A stretch of 64,000 nt of DNA from Flavisolibacter longurius (lineage in GTDB: Bacteria; Bacteroidota; Bacteroidia; Chitinophagales; Chitinophagaceae). Positions 1 through 9,457 of this stretch are shown here, piece after piece. Position 1 is the first letter of the stretch, and each line of letters begins with the position of its first letter. A model generated the notes under the pieces. It worked only from the letters and a program-made list of their open reading frames with translations. It made no database searches and was not told where the DNA came from. The translations under genes were made by a program, and so were the position numbers. The DNA is taken from positions 1 to 64,000 of the forward strand of contig JABUMY010000001.1 in NCBI GenBank assembly GCA_013327885.1. The letters run 5' to 3'.

Positions 1-311
1 GTTTTGTCTCCTGGTTGGATATACTGGATATAAAGCACTGCCTTACTCCTTACATTCTGTTCAAACACTAAGAGAGTATAAAAAGAGTGAGGCTATATCT
101 CGCCAACAGCATACTTTATTTGTTGCTCAGACCCCGGTAGCTCTCACCCTTTTTCACTTTATAAGTCAAATCTATTGGTGTATGCTTTACACGAATAAAA
201 AGAACTATTTCGCTCTAAAAACAAACATAGGAGACCTGGGCGAACAATGAACATCGAACATCAAACATCGAACATCGAACATCCCCAACCCCTCACCACA
301 ACAAACCCCGC
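1..311. other. Spacer before the P-type ATPase; no gene seen
   Basis: I see no convincing coding sequence here. An imperfect inverted repeat joins a GAGTGAGGCTA-like stretch near 85-100 to its partner near 137-150. The right part holds a heptad array (248-282). The segment lies downstream of the ATPase stop and could hold its terminator, but no clean stem followed by a T-tract is visible. Confidence 0.4.
248..282. repeat. Heptad tandem array, unit CGAACAT
   Basis: Five consecutive 7-base units: TGAACAT, CGAACAT, CAAACAT, CGAACAT, CGAACAT. It belongs to the group of period-7 spacer arrays found throughout the window. Confidence 0.85.
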
Positions 312-2774
312 TCACTTCTGCTTATAAGCCAACAAGCGCAGCGCATTGAACACCACCACCACGGTCGACCCTTCGTGCCCAACCACGGCCGGTCCCATTT
401 TGGCAATACCCAAAAGCGTCAGCGGCACCAGCAGGGCCACCATGCCCAGGCTGATCACCAGGTTCTGCCGAATGATCCTGTGCGCTTTTTTGCTCAGGCC
501 AATGGCAAAGGGCAGGTTGTCCAGGCGGTCGGCCATCAGCGCAATATCGGCGGTTTCCAGGGCGACGTCCGACCCGGCGGCCCCCATGGCAATGCCCACG
601 GTGCTTTTGGCCATGGCTGGCGCATCGTTCACGCCGTCGCCCACCATGGCCACTTTTTTCCCGTTTGCCGTAAATTTTTCAATGGCGGCCACTTTTTGCT
701 CGGGCAGCAGGTTGCCCACGGCCTTTGTAATGCCCATGCCGGCGGCAATAGCCTCGGCCACTTTTTGGTTGTCGCCGGTCAGCATTATCATCTCGCGAAT
801 GCCCATGCCCTGGAGCTTTTGCAGGGTTTCTTTGGCCTCGGGTCGGGCGGTGTCCATCAGCGTAATCAGTCCCAGAAACCGGCCATCCTGCTGCACCAGC
901 ATGGTGGTATGGCCCCCGCTTTCCAGCGTTGTTGCCTGCTGCTGCAGGTCTGCCGGCAGGGCGCCGCCCCTTTCGGTAAACAATTCCTTGTTGCCCACCA
1001 GCACTTCCGTTCCGTTGTAAAGGGCCAGGAGGCCACGGCCCTGGATCGCTTCGGCGCTGGCGGCCGGCAACACCTCCCGTCCCAGCTTTTCCAAGCCGTC
1101 CTTCACAATGGCGGCGGCAAGGGGATGGTCGCTCAGCTTTTCCACGGCGATCACGGTTTGGAGCAGGCTTTCTTCGGTAAGTCCGCTAACGGGGTACACG
1201 CCGGTAAGCCGTGGTTTGCCCTCGGTAAGCGTACCGGTTTTGTCAAAGGCAATGGCGTTCAGCGTGCCCAACTCTTCCAGCGGCTTACCGCCTTTTACCA
1301 GCACACCGCCACGGGCGGCCCGGGCTACGCCGCTGAGCACAGCGCTGGGGGTGGAGATGGCCAGGGCGCAGGGACTGGCGGCCACCAGCACCGCCATGGC
1401 CCGGTAAAACGAAGCGCTGAACGGCTCGTCGATCACCAGGAAGGCAAAGAGGAGAAGAAAGACCAGGATCAGCACGGCCGGTACGTAATATTTTTCAATG
1501 CGCTGGGTGAAGTTTTGCGTGGGTGATTTTTGGGTCTGTGCTTCGTTCACCAGCTTTACCAGCCTGGCAATGGTGGAGTCGGCGGCCAGCCTGGTAACGG
1601 AGATCTCCAGCGTACCTCCGCCGTTGATAGACCCGGCAAAAACACGGTGGCTTTCCGGCAGCTTTGCCGCCTGTTCGGGGGAAAGGCTGGTGTTTTCCAC
1701 CGGTGCTTTGTCTACCGGGATGCTTTCACCCGTGATGGGCGCCTGGTTTACGCTGCTTTGGCCGGCCGTTACAAAACCATCGGCCGCAATTTTTGAATGC
1801 GGCCTCACCACGATCAGGTCACCCACCTGCAGGTTGTCGATGGAAACTTCCTCCAGGTCCTGTCCCCGCTTGCGCAGGGCAGTTTTGGGCGCCAGTCCCG
1901 CCAGGGCCTCGATGGATTTTTTGGCCTTGGCCATGGCATAGTGTTCCAGCGAATGACCCAGGCTAAACAGGAAAAGCAGCAGGGCACCTTCGGCCCACTC
2001 GCCCAGGATGGCAGCGCCAATGGCGGCCACCAGCATCAGGAAATCGATCTCGAAATGGCCTTTGCTAATGCCGTGGATGGCTTCTTTGGTGGTAAAAAAG
2101 CCACCAAAAAAGTAAGCACCGATATACAGTGAGATGGGTACCCAGGCCGGGAGGGAGGCCACAAAAGAAAGCCCAAAGCCAAGGGCCAGCAGGAGGCCGC
2201 AGGCGGCAGCAAAAAGCAGTTCTGTGCGTTCGCCGCCCGGCGGGTGTTGGTGGTCGTCGTGTTCATCGGCGTGAGCCGGACCCGTTTCACCACCGGATGC
2301 CGGGTGAATGCCTTCTTCTGCAGATAAGGTCTTTTTAATGACTAGTCCCAAGCTTTCCACTTCCCGGGTAATGGCTTGGGGAGAAGTGGCGTTTTTTTCA
2401 AACTCCAGCCGTACCAGGTTGGCAGCCGAAACAGAGGCGGAGAGAATGCCTTTTTTCTCCTGTAAGGTTGTTTCAAGGATGCGGGCATGCCGTGGTTGCC
2501 GAATGCCGTCTACCTCCAGCAATAGATGGCCGTATTGCTCCGTGATGTCGTTGCCGGTCTTTTTGGCCAGCCCTTCAATGGCCCGCATGCTGACCTGCGC
2601 CGGGTCGTAATGAAAACAAAGCTGGGGAGCCTGTTGGTCCGTTCCCGGCACCAGGTGCACTTTTTCAATGCCCCGCTTTCCTTCCAGCGACTGGATCATG
2701 CGCTGCACACGGGCATTTCCCTCATCAGGAAGTGAAGGCAGCAGAACGGCAAGGTTGATCCGGGTTTTTTCCAT
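312..2774 (-). CDS. Heavy-metal translocating P-type ATPase, P1B-4-like
   Basis: An inner-membrane ATP-driven metal exporter of 820 residues. Visible motifs are the TGES actuator (348-351), SPC in the metal-binding membrane helix (467-469), the DKTGT phosphorylation loop (511-515), the HP dipeptide (550-551), GDGVND (712-717) and HEGST near the C-terminus (800-804). SPC together with HEG(G/S)T is the signature of the P1B-4 group, whose members move Co2+, Fe2+, Zn2+ or related ions, rather than the CPC of Cu/Cd/Zn pumps. The first 150 residues look like two degenerate HMA folds without CxxC, followed by a His/Asp-rich linker (about 165-182) that may bind metal. The start follows a TAACTTTT element by 4 nt. 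It is divergent from the small protein and CzcA genes to its right, with which it forms a metal-efflux locus. The substrate ion is inferred only to the group level. Confidence 0.93.
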   Translation of the reverse strand: MEKTRINLAVLLPSLPDEGNARVQRMIQSLEGKRGIEKVHLVPGTDQQAPQLCFHYDPAQVSMRAIEGLAKKTGNDITEQYGHLLLEVDGIRQPRHARILETTLQEKKGILSASVSAANLVRLEFEKNATSPQAITREVESLGLVIKKTLSAEEGIHPASGGETGPAHADEHDDHQHPPGGERTELLFAAACGLLLALGFGLSFVASLPAWVPISLYIGAYFFGGFFTTKEAIHGISKGHFEIDFLMLVAAIGAAILGEWAEGALLLFLFSLGHSLEHYAMAKAKKSIEALAGLAPKTALRKRGQDLEEVSIDNLQVGDLIVVRPHSKIAADGFVTAGQSSVNQAPITGESIPVDKAPVENTSLSPEQAAKLPESHRVFAGSINGGGTLEISVTRLAADSTIARLVKLVNEAQTQKSPTQNFTQRIEKYYVPAVLILVFLLLFAFLVIDEPFSASFYRAMAVLVAASPCALAISTPSAVLSGVARAARGGVLVKGGKPLEELGTLNAIAFDKTGTLTEGKPRLTGVYPVSGLTEESLLQTVIAVEKLSDHPLAAAIVKDGLEKLGREVLPAASAEAIQGRGLLALYNGTEVLVGNKELFTERGGALPADLQQQATTLESGGHTTMLVQQDGRFLGLITLMDTARPEAKETLQKLQGMGIREMIMLTGDNQKVAEAIAAGMGITKAVGNLLPEQKVAAIEKFTANGKKVAMVGDGVNDAPAMAKSTVGIAMGAAGSDVALETADIALMADRLDNLPFAIGLSKKAHRIIRQNLVISLGMVALLVPLTLLGIAKMGPAVVGHEGSTVVVVFNALRLLAYKQK

Positions 2775-2778
2775 ACCA

Positions 2779-2786
2779 AAAAGTTA
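2779..2786 (-). promoter_or_regulatory. -7-like element TAACTTTT, 4 nt before the ATPase start
   Basis: On the minus strand TAACTTTT (7 of 8 to TAnnTTTG) is followed by TGGT and the ATG at 2774. This spacing would give a leaderless or nearly leaderless mRNA. No clear -33 TTTG is seen. Confidence 0.4.
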
Positions 2787-2901
2787 GGCTTTTGGGAGTA
2801 GCAATGGCGGGGCGGGGCAGAAATTATTTTGCCCGTCTTGCCAAAACAACTGGCTTCGGCAACGTGCCGGCAGTAGTGAAGGCCCGGAAGACGGGGCATA
2901 C

Positions 2902-2934
2902 TTGGCCGCCAATGGGCTTCAGGCCTTACCTTTG
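2902..2934 (+). promoter_or_regulatory. Sigma-ABfr-type promoter for the small metal-locus protein
   Basis: TACCTTTG (2927-2934) matches the Bacteroidota -7 consensus TAnnTTTG exactly. A TTG at 2902-2904 lies 22 nt upstream. The -7 element ends 4 nt before the GTG at 2939, which supports that start and suggests a leaderless transcript. Confidence 0.5.
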
Positions 2935-2938
2935 CGGT

Positions 2939-3322
2939 GTGAGAAAAGCCTTCGCCGCCTTTTTTCTGACCATCATGTTACTGGTACAATCGCCCCTGCA
3001 GCAGGTGCTCAGGCTTCCTGTGCTGGTGGCGCATTTTACCGAACACAAGATCCGCAGCAATGGCGAGATCTCTTTTCTCCAGTTCATCAACCACCATTAT
3101 TTTACCACCCACCCCGATGATGGCGATACGGACCGCGACCAGCAACTGCCTTTCCGTGCCAGCGAAGTGGTGATGATCAACAGCACGGTAGTGGTGCCCG
3201 GGCAGATCCTTCCCGAATTTGAACCCCTGGTGTTTATAGAAGAGGCTTATCCCCTGCTGACCGTTACCGGGCCTTCTTCCCTTTTTGCGTTCGACATCTG
3301 GCAGCCGCCCAAATCCTGTTAG
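2939..3322 (+). CDS. Small conserved protein of Bacteroidota metal-efflux loci, function unknown
   Basis: With the GTG start this is 127 residues beginning MRKAFAAFFLTIMLLVQ, a short hydrophobic leader or membrane anchor. A polar segment containing HHYFTTHPDDGDTDRD follows, and the C-terminus is IWQPPKSC. Small proteins ending in IWQPP(K/R) are, from memory, recurrent neighbours of CzcA/CusA genes in this phylum; no function is known to me. Histidines and acidic residues near the middle could bind metal, which is inference. An in-frame ATG at 2912 is an alternative start but would lie upstream of the predicted promoter element. The czcA-like gene begins 84 nt downstream in the same direction. 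Confidence 0.7.
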   Translation: MRKAFAAFFLTIMLLVQSPLQQVLRLPVLVAHFTEHKIRSNGEISFLQFINHHYFTTHPDDGDTDRDQQLPFRASEVVMINSTVVVPGQILPEFEPLVFIEEAYPLLTVTGPSSLFAFDIWQPPKSC

Positions 3323-3406
3323 TCCCTACGCCTTTGTTCTTGCTGCAACCAGGTCATTGCCAGGGTGCAGTCCATTATTCAATTGTCTTCTTTATCGTGA
3401 TCCAAT

Positions 3407-6400
3407 ATGTTAACCAAGATCATTGCGTTTTCCATTCGCAATAAATTGATTGTGGGGCTGCTGGTGATTGCCCTTACCGCCTATGGCGTGTATAATCTCA
3501 CCAAATTGCCCATCGATGCCGTGCCGGACATTACCAACAACCAGGTGCTGGTCATGACCTCTTCACCTTCGCTGGGAGCTGCCGACATCGAGCGGCTTAT
3601 TACGTTTCCCATTGAGCAGTCCACCCGCAACATCCCGGGCATTATCGAACAGCGGTCGTTTTCCCGCTTCGGGCTTTCGCTGGTGACCATTGTTTTTGAC
3701 GACGAAACCGATGTGTACTGGGCCCGCCAGCAGATCAGCGAAAAGCTGATCCAGTTGCAGGGCCAGATTCCACCGTCGCTGGGTACGCCAACCCTGGGAC
3801 CTGTGACTACGGGGCTGGGAGAAATTTTCCAGTACGTGGTGCGACCGGCGCCGGGTTACGAGGCCCGCTATACGCCGATGGAGCTCCGCACCATACAGGA
3901 CTGGATCGTTCGGCGCCAGCTCCTGGGTACACCCGGCGTGGCCGATGTAAGCTCGTTTGGCGGTAAGCTGAAACAATACGAGATCAGTGTGAACTACGAC
4001 CGCCTGAAAGCCTATAACCTTACCATCGGCGATGTGTTTGCCGCACTGGAAAGCAACAACCAGAACACCGGCGGCGCCTATATCGAAAAAGGCCCAACGG
4101 TGCTGTATATCCGTACCGAAGGCCTGCTGCAAACCGAAGAAGACATTGCTTCGATCGTGATCAAGCGGCTGGGTGATGGCATCCCGGTATCGGTAGGTGA
4201 TGTGGCCACGGTGCAGATCGGCCACGCCATTCGCTACGGCGCCGTTGCCTACAACGACAAGGGCGAAGTGGCCGGTGCGGTGGTGATGATGCTGAAGGGC
4301 GAGAACTCCAACCAGGTGATCAAGGATGTAAAGGAAAAGATCGCACAGATTGAAAAGACCCTGCCCGAAGGCGTGGTGATCGAAGCGTTTTTGGATCGCA
4401 CCAAAATGGTGAACAGCGCCATTGGCACCGTAGAGCGCAACCTGGCCGAAGGGGCGCTGATCGTGGTTTTTATCCTGGTGCTTTTCCTGGGCAACCTGCG
4501 GGCCGGGCTGCTGGTGGCATCGGTGATTCCGCTGGCCATGCTGTTTGCTGTGATCATGATGAACCTGTTTGGCGTCAGTGGGAATTTAATGAGTTTAGGT
4601 GCCCTTGATTTTGGGTTGATCATCGACGGTGCCGTTATTATTGTGGAAGCCGTGATGCACCGCCTGCATACCAACAAAACCTTCCAGGGTTTGGCGGGCA
4701 TCAGCCAAAAGCAGATGGACGACGAAGTAGAATACTCGGCTGGCAAAATGATGAACGCCGCGGTATTTGGCCAGATCATCATCCTGATTGTGTACCTGCC
4801 CATTCTTTCGCTGCAGGGCATTGAGGGCAAGATGTTCAAGCCGATGGCGCAAACGGTGGCCTTCGCCATCCTGGGTGCCTTCCTGCTTTCGCTTACTTAC
4901 ATTCCCATGATGAGTGCCCTGGTGCTGAGCAAAAAGATCAGCCACAAGCCTACGTTTTCCGACCGGATGATGGCAAAGCTGGAGCGCTGGTACAAACGGG
5001 CCCTGGTAAAAGCCTTGCTGATCCCCAGGCTGCTGGTTGGCGCTGCGTTCTCGCTTTTTGTGGTAGCGGTGATAGCGCTGATGAACATGGGCGGTGAGTT
5101 TATTCCCAAGCTGGAAGAAGGTGATTTTGCCATCGATACCCGGGTACTTACCGGCAGTTCGCTCACCACCACCATCAACTCCACCCAGCAAGGGGCAAAA
5201 GTTCTTTTGCAGCAATTTCCCGAGGTGGAAAAAGTGGTGACCAAGATCGGCAGCGGCGAGATCCCCACCGATCCGATGCCCATGGAGGCCTCCGACCTGA
5301 TGGTGATCCTCAAGCCCAAAGACGAATGGACTTCCGCCAAAACCTTTGACGAGCTAGCGGAGAAAATGAGCACGGCCCTTTCGGCCGTGCCAGGCATTAC
5401 CACGGGTTTCCAGTTCCCGGTGCAAATGCGGTTTAACGAACTGATGACCGGTGGCCGGCAGGATGTGGTGGTGAAGATCTTTGGCGAGAACCTGGATACG
5501 CTTTCGCGGTATGCCGAAAGGCTGGGAACGATGACCAACAGCGTGGACGGTGCCCGGGACATTTACGTGGAAGCCATCACCGGCCTGCCGCAGATTGTGG
5601 TGGATTACAACCGGGCGGCCCTGCGGCAGTTTGGCCTTACCATCACAGACGTGAACAACACGGTGCAGGCGGCTTTTGCCGGGGCGGTCAGCGGACAGGT
5701 TTTTGAGAACGAGCGTCGCTTCGACCTGGTGGTACGCCTCGAAGGGGGCCTGCGCAAGGACATTGAAGATGTGCGCAACCTGCAATTGCAAACGGCGTCC
5801 GGTATGCAGATCCCGTTGCAGCAGGTGGCCAATGTCGAGATCAAAATGGGACCCAACCAGATCCAGCGGGAGAACGCACAGCGGCGCATTTCCGTGGGCT
5901 TTAACGTTCGCGGCCGCGATGTGGAAAGCATCGTGAACGAGCTGCAGCAAAAAGTGGACAGGGAGCTGAAACTACCGGCCGGTTACTATGTCACCTACGG
6001 CGGGCAGTTTGAAAACCTGCTCCACGCCAAAAAACGGTTAGGCATTGCCGTTCCTGTTGCCTTGCTGCTCATTTTCCTGATGCTGTTTTTTGCCTTTGGT
6101 TCCGTTAAACAGGGCTTGCTGGTGTATTCGGCCATCCCGCTTTCGGCCATCGGCGGTGTGTTCGCCCTGCTCCTGCGTGACCTGCCCTTCAGCATTTCGG
6201 CGGGCATTGGCTTTATTGCTTTGTTTGGCGTGGCGGTGCTCAACGGCATTGTGCTGATCACCGAATTCAATCACCTTAAAAAAGCCGGTGTGCACAGCGT
6301 TCGCGAACGCATTTTCCACGGCACGCAAACACGGTTACGGCCGGTACTGATGACGGCTTCGGTGGCCTCGCTGGGTTTTTTGCCCATGGCCATCAGCAAT

Positions 6401-7795
6401 GGCGCCGGTGCCGAAGTGCAGCGGCCGCTGGCCACCGTGGTGATCGGTGGCCTGCTGACCGCCACCTTGCTCACGCTTTTTGTGCTGCCGATACTGTACC
6501 GCTGGTCGGAAAAAGAAAAAAAATCTTCGCTCCTCAAAAAAGATAGCATGAAACCGATCATCACCACAACAAAGCTCCTGCTTCCCCCCTTGCTGGCGAT
6601 GCTGGCGGTGGGTAACGTCCATGCACAAACGCCAATTTCGTTGGAAGCGGCAATGGACACAGCGCTTTCCCGTAACTACAGCCTGCAGGCCGCCCGTTTG
6701 CGGACGCTGGCCGCCCAAAAGGCCGAAGCCACGGCGGTGGACCTGCCGGCTACCGGCGCTACGTTTGAATACGGCAGCATCAACAGTGCTTACGGCGATA
6801 CAAGGGTGGGTGTTTCGCAGGGCTTTTCGTTCCCTGTGGTATATCGCCGCCAGCGCCAGTGGCTGCAGGCGCAAACCAGCGTTTTGCGCTTTGGCGAAGC
6901 GGAAGTGCGCTGGCAGTTGCGGAAAGAACTGGCCTCGCTCTACTACCAGTTGCTGGTACTGCAGGAAAGAAAGGCCCTCTTGCAGCGCTCCGACACGCTT
7001 TTCCAGGATTTTTTAGAAGGACAGGAGCGGCGGTTTGCCGTAGGCGACATCAATGTGCTGGAAAAAACAACGGCCGAAGCGCAGCGCATGCAGATCGGTG
7101 CCCAACTGGAATGGCTGGAAGCTGACAGGGCTACGCTGCAGGCGCAGTTCAATTCGCTGCTCAATACCGGTGCGCAGTTTGTGCCGCAAAGCAGTAGCGC
7201 TAAGGCGGTACTGGCCGTGGTGCCCGATCTTTCGCTTTTACCCAACCATCCCTCACTACGCAGGCAACAGGGAGAGCAGGAAGTGGCACTTCGCGACATT
7301 GATGTGCAAAAGTCCAGGTTGCTGCCGCAGCTTTCGGTAGGGTATTTTAACCAGTCGATCCGCGGCGTGCAGAACATTGATGGCGTGGAAAAATTCTACA
7401 GCGGCGGCACTCGTTTTTCCTCCGTGCAGGCCGGCGTGAACATTCCCATTTTCCGGCAGGCGCAAAAAGCCCGCATTGCGGCCAGTGAACTGCAGTACCA
7501 GGTGAGCGGCGCCGAATACAACGAAGCCCTTCGCCAGCAAAAGACCATCCTGGAAACCCTGTTGCTGCAGTACGGCAAAGCGCAAAAGCAATTGCAGTAC
7601 TACGAGCAAACCGCCCTGCGCCAGGCAAGGGTGTTGCGGGAGCAGGCAGGCCTGAAGCTGCGCAACGGCGATATCAGCCACATGGAATGGATACTGCTGG
7701 TGAACCAGGCGGTCCAGATAGAAGCGGGTTATTTTTCGGCCCTGCAGGACTGGAACAATACCGTGATCGAACTGTCATCGTACACGAATTTTTAA
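3407..7795 (+). CDS. CzcA/CusA-type heavy-metal RND permease fused to a TolC-like outer-membrane channel
   Basis: A single uninterrupted frame of 1462 residues. Residues 1 to about 1045 are a complete heavy-metal RND permease: an N-terminal membrane helix, the KLPIDAVPDITNNQV start of the porter domain, the proton-relay helix DFGLIIDGAVIIVE near residue 400, and the last helices ending LFVLPILYRW. Residue 1048 starts a second module with its own signal-peptide-like stretch (MKPIITTTKLLLPPLLAML...AQ), followed by about 390 residues of TolC/CusC type (ISLEAAMDTALSRNYSLQA and long helical repeats). The fusion joins inner-membrane pump and outer-membrane channel and is known in this phylum. The internal Met at nt 6548 might allow separate translation of the channel. 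The adaptor gene follows after 12 nt, so all three parts of the tripartite exporter are together. Confidence 0.93.
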   Translation: MLTKIIAFSIRNKLIVGLLVIALTAYGVYNLTKLPIDAVPDITNNQVLVMTSSPSLGAADIERLITFPIEQSTRNIPGIIEQRSFSRFGLSLVTIVFDDETDVYWARQQISEKLIQLQGQIPPSLGTPTLGPVTTGLGEIFQYVVRPAPGYEARYTPMELRTIQDWIVRRQLLGTPGVADVSSFGGKLKQYEISVNYDRLKAYNLTIGDVFAALESNNQNTGGAYIEKGPTVLYIRTEGLLQTEEDIASIVIKRLGDGIPVSVGDVATVQIGHAIRYGAVAYNDKGEVAGAVVMMLKGENSNQVIKDVKEKIAQIEKTLPEGVVIEAFLDRTKMVNSAIGTVERNLAEGALIVVFILVLFLGNLRAGLLVASVIPLAMLFAVIMMNLFGVSGNLMSLGALDFGLIIDGAVIIVEAVMHRLHTNKTFQGLAGISQKQMDDEVEYSAGKMMNAAVFGQIIILIVYLPILSLQGIEGKMFKPMAQTVAFAILGAFLLSLTYIPMMSALVLSKKISHKPTFSDRMMAKLERWYKRALVKALLIPRLLVGAAFSLFVVAVIALMNMGGEFIPKLEEGDFAIDTRVLTGSSLTTTINSTQQGAKVLLQQFPEVEKVVTKIGSGEIPTDPMPMEASDLMVILKPKDEWTSAKTFDELAEKMSTALSAVPGITTGFQFPVQMRFNELMTGGRQDVVVKIFGENLDTLSRYAERLGTMTNSVDGARDIYVEAITGLPQIVVDYNRAALRQFGLTITDVNNTVQAAFAGAVSGQVFENERRFDLVVRLEGGLRKDIEDVRNLQLQTASGMQIPLQQVANVEIKMGPNQIQRENAQRRISVGFNVRGRDVESIVNELQQKVDRELKLPAGYYVTYGGQFENLLHAKKRLGIAVPVALLLIFLMLFFAFGSVKQGLLVYSAIPLSAIGGVFALLLRDLPFSISAGIGFIALFGVAVLNGIVLITEFNHLKKAGVHSVRERIFHGTQTRLRPVLMTASVASLGFLPMAISNGAGAEVQRPLATVVIGGLLTATLLTLFVLPILYRWSEKEKKSSLLKKDSMKPIITTTKLLLPPLLAMLAVGNVHAQTPISLEAAMDTALSRNYSLQAARLRTLAAQKAEATAVDLPATGATFEYGSINSAYGDTRVGVSQGFSFPVVYRRQRQWLQAQTSVLRFGEAEVRWQLRKELASLYYQLLVLQERKALLQRSDTLFQDFLEGQERRFAVGDINVLEKTTAEAQRMQIGAQLEWLEADRATLQAQFNSLLNTGAQFVPQSSSAKAVLAVVPDLSLLPNHPSLRRQQGEQEVALRDIDVQKSRLLPQLSVGYFNQSIRGVQNIDGVEKFYSGGTRFSSVQAGVNIPIFRQAQKARIAASELQYQVSGAEYNEALRQQKTILETLLLQYGKAQKQLQYYEQTALRQARVLREQAGLKLRNGDISHMEWILLVNQAVQIEAGYFSALQDWNNTVIELSSYTNF

Positions 7796-7807
7796 AGCAT
7801 TGAAAAG

Positions 7808-8947
7808 ATGAAGAATAGCTTTTTTTTCAGTATAATTTTTTTAGGTGTTTTTGCCTGCAGCAACGAAAAAGATACCGTTGCCGTGCAAACAGCAACAACA
7901 GCCGTGGATGAAAACGTGGTAACCCTGACCGACGCCGAAATGAATATGGCAGGCATGGCGGTAGGGAAGCCCGAAAAAGGCGTCACCACCACGCAATTAA
8001 GGGTAGCCGGCACCATCGATGTGCCGCCGCAGAACATTGTTTCCGTCAGTTTTCCGCTGGGTGGGTATTTGGTTTCCACCAGGCTGATGCCGGGTATGTA
8101 CGTCAGTCGCGGGCAGGTGCTGGGGGTTATGCAGGACCCTGCCATCATCCAGATGCAGCAGGATTACCTGGTGGCCCGTTCCCGAGCCGGCTTTTTGCAA
8201 AAGGAATACGAGCGGCAGCGCCAGCTTAATGCCACCAAAACCACCAGCGACAAAGTGCTGGAAGGCGTGCAGAGTGAATACCAGACGCAGCGAATTCTGG
8301 CTGGCAGCCTTCGCGAAAAACTGGGATTGGTGGGCATCAATGCCGCCTCGCTAACGGAGAACACTATTCGCCGCACTGTTACGGTCAATGCGCCCATCAG
8401 CGGCTACGTGTCGGCGGTGAATGTGAACATTGGCAAGTACGTTAATCCTTCCGATGTGTTGTTTGAACTCATCAACCCTGCCGACATTCACGTGGCCTTA
8501 AAAGTGTTTGAAAAAGACCTGAACAAGATAGAGGCCGGTCAGCGGGTGGAGGTAACAACAGTGAACAATCCCGGTCGCACCTACGAAGCCCGGGTTAAGC
8601 TGATTTCCCGCAACCTCGATAACGACCGCAGTGCCACAGTGCACTGTCATTTTACTGGCGCCAACAAAGAGTTACTGCCAGGCATGTTTGCCAATGCGGT
8701 GATCGAAACCACAAGCGAAGAAGCCATCACCGTACCTGAAGAGGCGGTGGTGCTTTGGGGCAACAACCATTACCTGTTTGTGCAGGAAGCACCCGGTAAG
8801 TTTCGCATGCAGCCGGTAGTGGTGGGCAGTACACACGAGGGGAAAACAGCCGTGACGGCAGAAGAAGGCGACCTGCTTTCGCAAACTGTGCTTACCGCCA
8901 ATGCTTATACGGCGTTGATGAAGCTGCAGAACAAAGCAGAGGAGTAA
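7808..8947 (+). CDS. Heavy-metal RND periplasmic adaptor (CzcB/CusB-like lipoprotein)
   Basis: A 379-residue membrane-fusion protein. The N-terminus MKNSFFFSIIFLGVFAC is a lipoprotein signal with the lipidated Cys at position 17. The body shows the split biotinyl-lipoyl and hairpin layout: GGYLVSTRLMPGMYVSRGQVLGVMQDP, a helical stretch with KEYERQRQL, then VNAPISGYVSAVNVNIGKYVNPSD, and beta-barrel strands. It would link the permease and channel halves of the fused protein just upstream, with which it is surely co-transcribed. Ion specificity (Co/Zn/Cd or Cu/Ag) cannot be read from the sequence. It is followed by a converging SRPBCC gene. Confidence 0.92.
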   Translation: MKNSFFFSIIFLGVFACSNEKDTVAVQTATTAVDENVVTLTDAEMNMAGMAVGKPEKGVTTTQLRVAGTIDVPPQNIVSVSFPLGGYLVSTRLMPGMYVSRGQVLGVMQDPAIIQMQQDYLVARSRAGFLQKEYERQRQLNATKTTSDKVLEGVQSEYQTQRILAGSLREKLGLVGINAASLTENTIRRTVTVNAPISGYVSAVNVNIGKYVNPSDVLFELINPADIHVALKVFEKDLNKIEAGQRVEVTTVNNPGRTYEARVKLISRNLDNDRSATVHCHFTGANKELLPGMFANAVIETTSEEAITVPEEAVVLWGNNHYLFVQEAPGKFRMQPVVVGSTHEGKTAVTAEEGDLLSQTVLTANAYTALMKLQNKAEE

Positions 8948-8956
8948 GTTCAATTT

Positions 8957-9012
8957 GCAATCGGCAATAAGCAATCAGCAATTTGCAAATTGCCCCTTGT
9001 CAATTGCCTATT
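8957..9012. repeat. Heptad tandem array, unit GCAATNN
   Basis: Eight consecutive 7-base units run GCAATCG, GCAATAA, GCAATCA, GCAATTT, GCAAATT, GCCCCTT, GTCAATT, GCCTATT. The array fills the gap between two convergent genes and reaches the stop codon of the minus-strand gene. Confidence 0.85.
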
Positions 9013-9448
9013 GGCCGGCTTGTTCGGCGCGGGTTTTTACGGCCTGGTTCATGCGAATGAAATTGTTGCGGGTATCCTCGCTAATCTTTTTCAGGATGGT
9101 GGTGGACAGAAGTCCGGAGAAGGTTTCGCCATGGGTAAGCTTGACCTGTGCCGGTGCCAGTTCTTCGATGGCAAAATAGTGGTGCCCGTCGAACAGGCCT
9201 TTTACAACCAGGCTGCCCAGCCAGTCGAAGTACCGGTAAGGCACAACCGAAAGTATGGTGGGTTTGAAAACCATGTTCTTGTTGCCGTTGCGAAGGGTGT
9301 TCTTTAGTTTTTTGCCTTTGGCCAGTTCGCCCTCAACACTTACAATAAAAGGATTCCATTGCGGGTATTGCGAAAAGTTGGTGAGCACATCCCAAACCTT
9401 TTCTTTAGACGAATTGATAACAATCTCGGTTTTGATTTGCTTGTTCAT
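9008..9448 (-). CDS. SRPBCC (START-like) domain protein
   Basis: A 146-residue soluble protein. The opening TEIVINSSKEKVWDVLTNFSQYPQWNPFI is the classic start of the polyketide-cyclase/AHSA1-like SRPBCC fold, a helix-grip cavity that binds small hydrophobic ligands. Ligand and role are not visible. It is transcribed alone, towards the metal-efflux operon. Its promoter region carries a TATTTTTG element overlapped by a TTTGAC-AG-GTCAAA inverted repeat, suggesting repressor control. Confidence 0.85.
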   Translation of the reverse strand: MNKQIKTEIVINSSKEKVWDVLTNFSQYPQWNPFIVSVEGELAKGKKLKNTLRNGNKNMVFKPTILSVVPYRYFDWLGSLVVKGLFDGHHYFAIEELAPAQVKLTHGETFSGLLSTTILKKISEDTRNNFIRMNQAVKTRAEQAGQ

Positions 9449-9457
9449 GGTTATTTG

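Noticed and set aside
375-1526. A long plus-strand reading frame (383 codons) opposite the P-type ATPase
   Set aside because: It is antisense to a fully conserved gene, Gly/His-rich, and has no recognisable domain; a by-product of codon bias.
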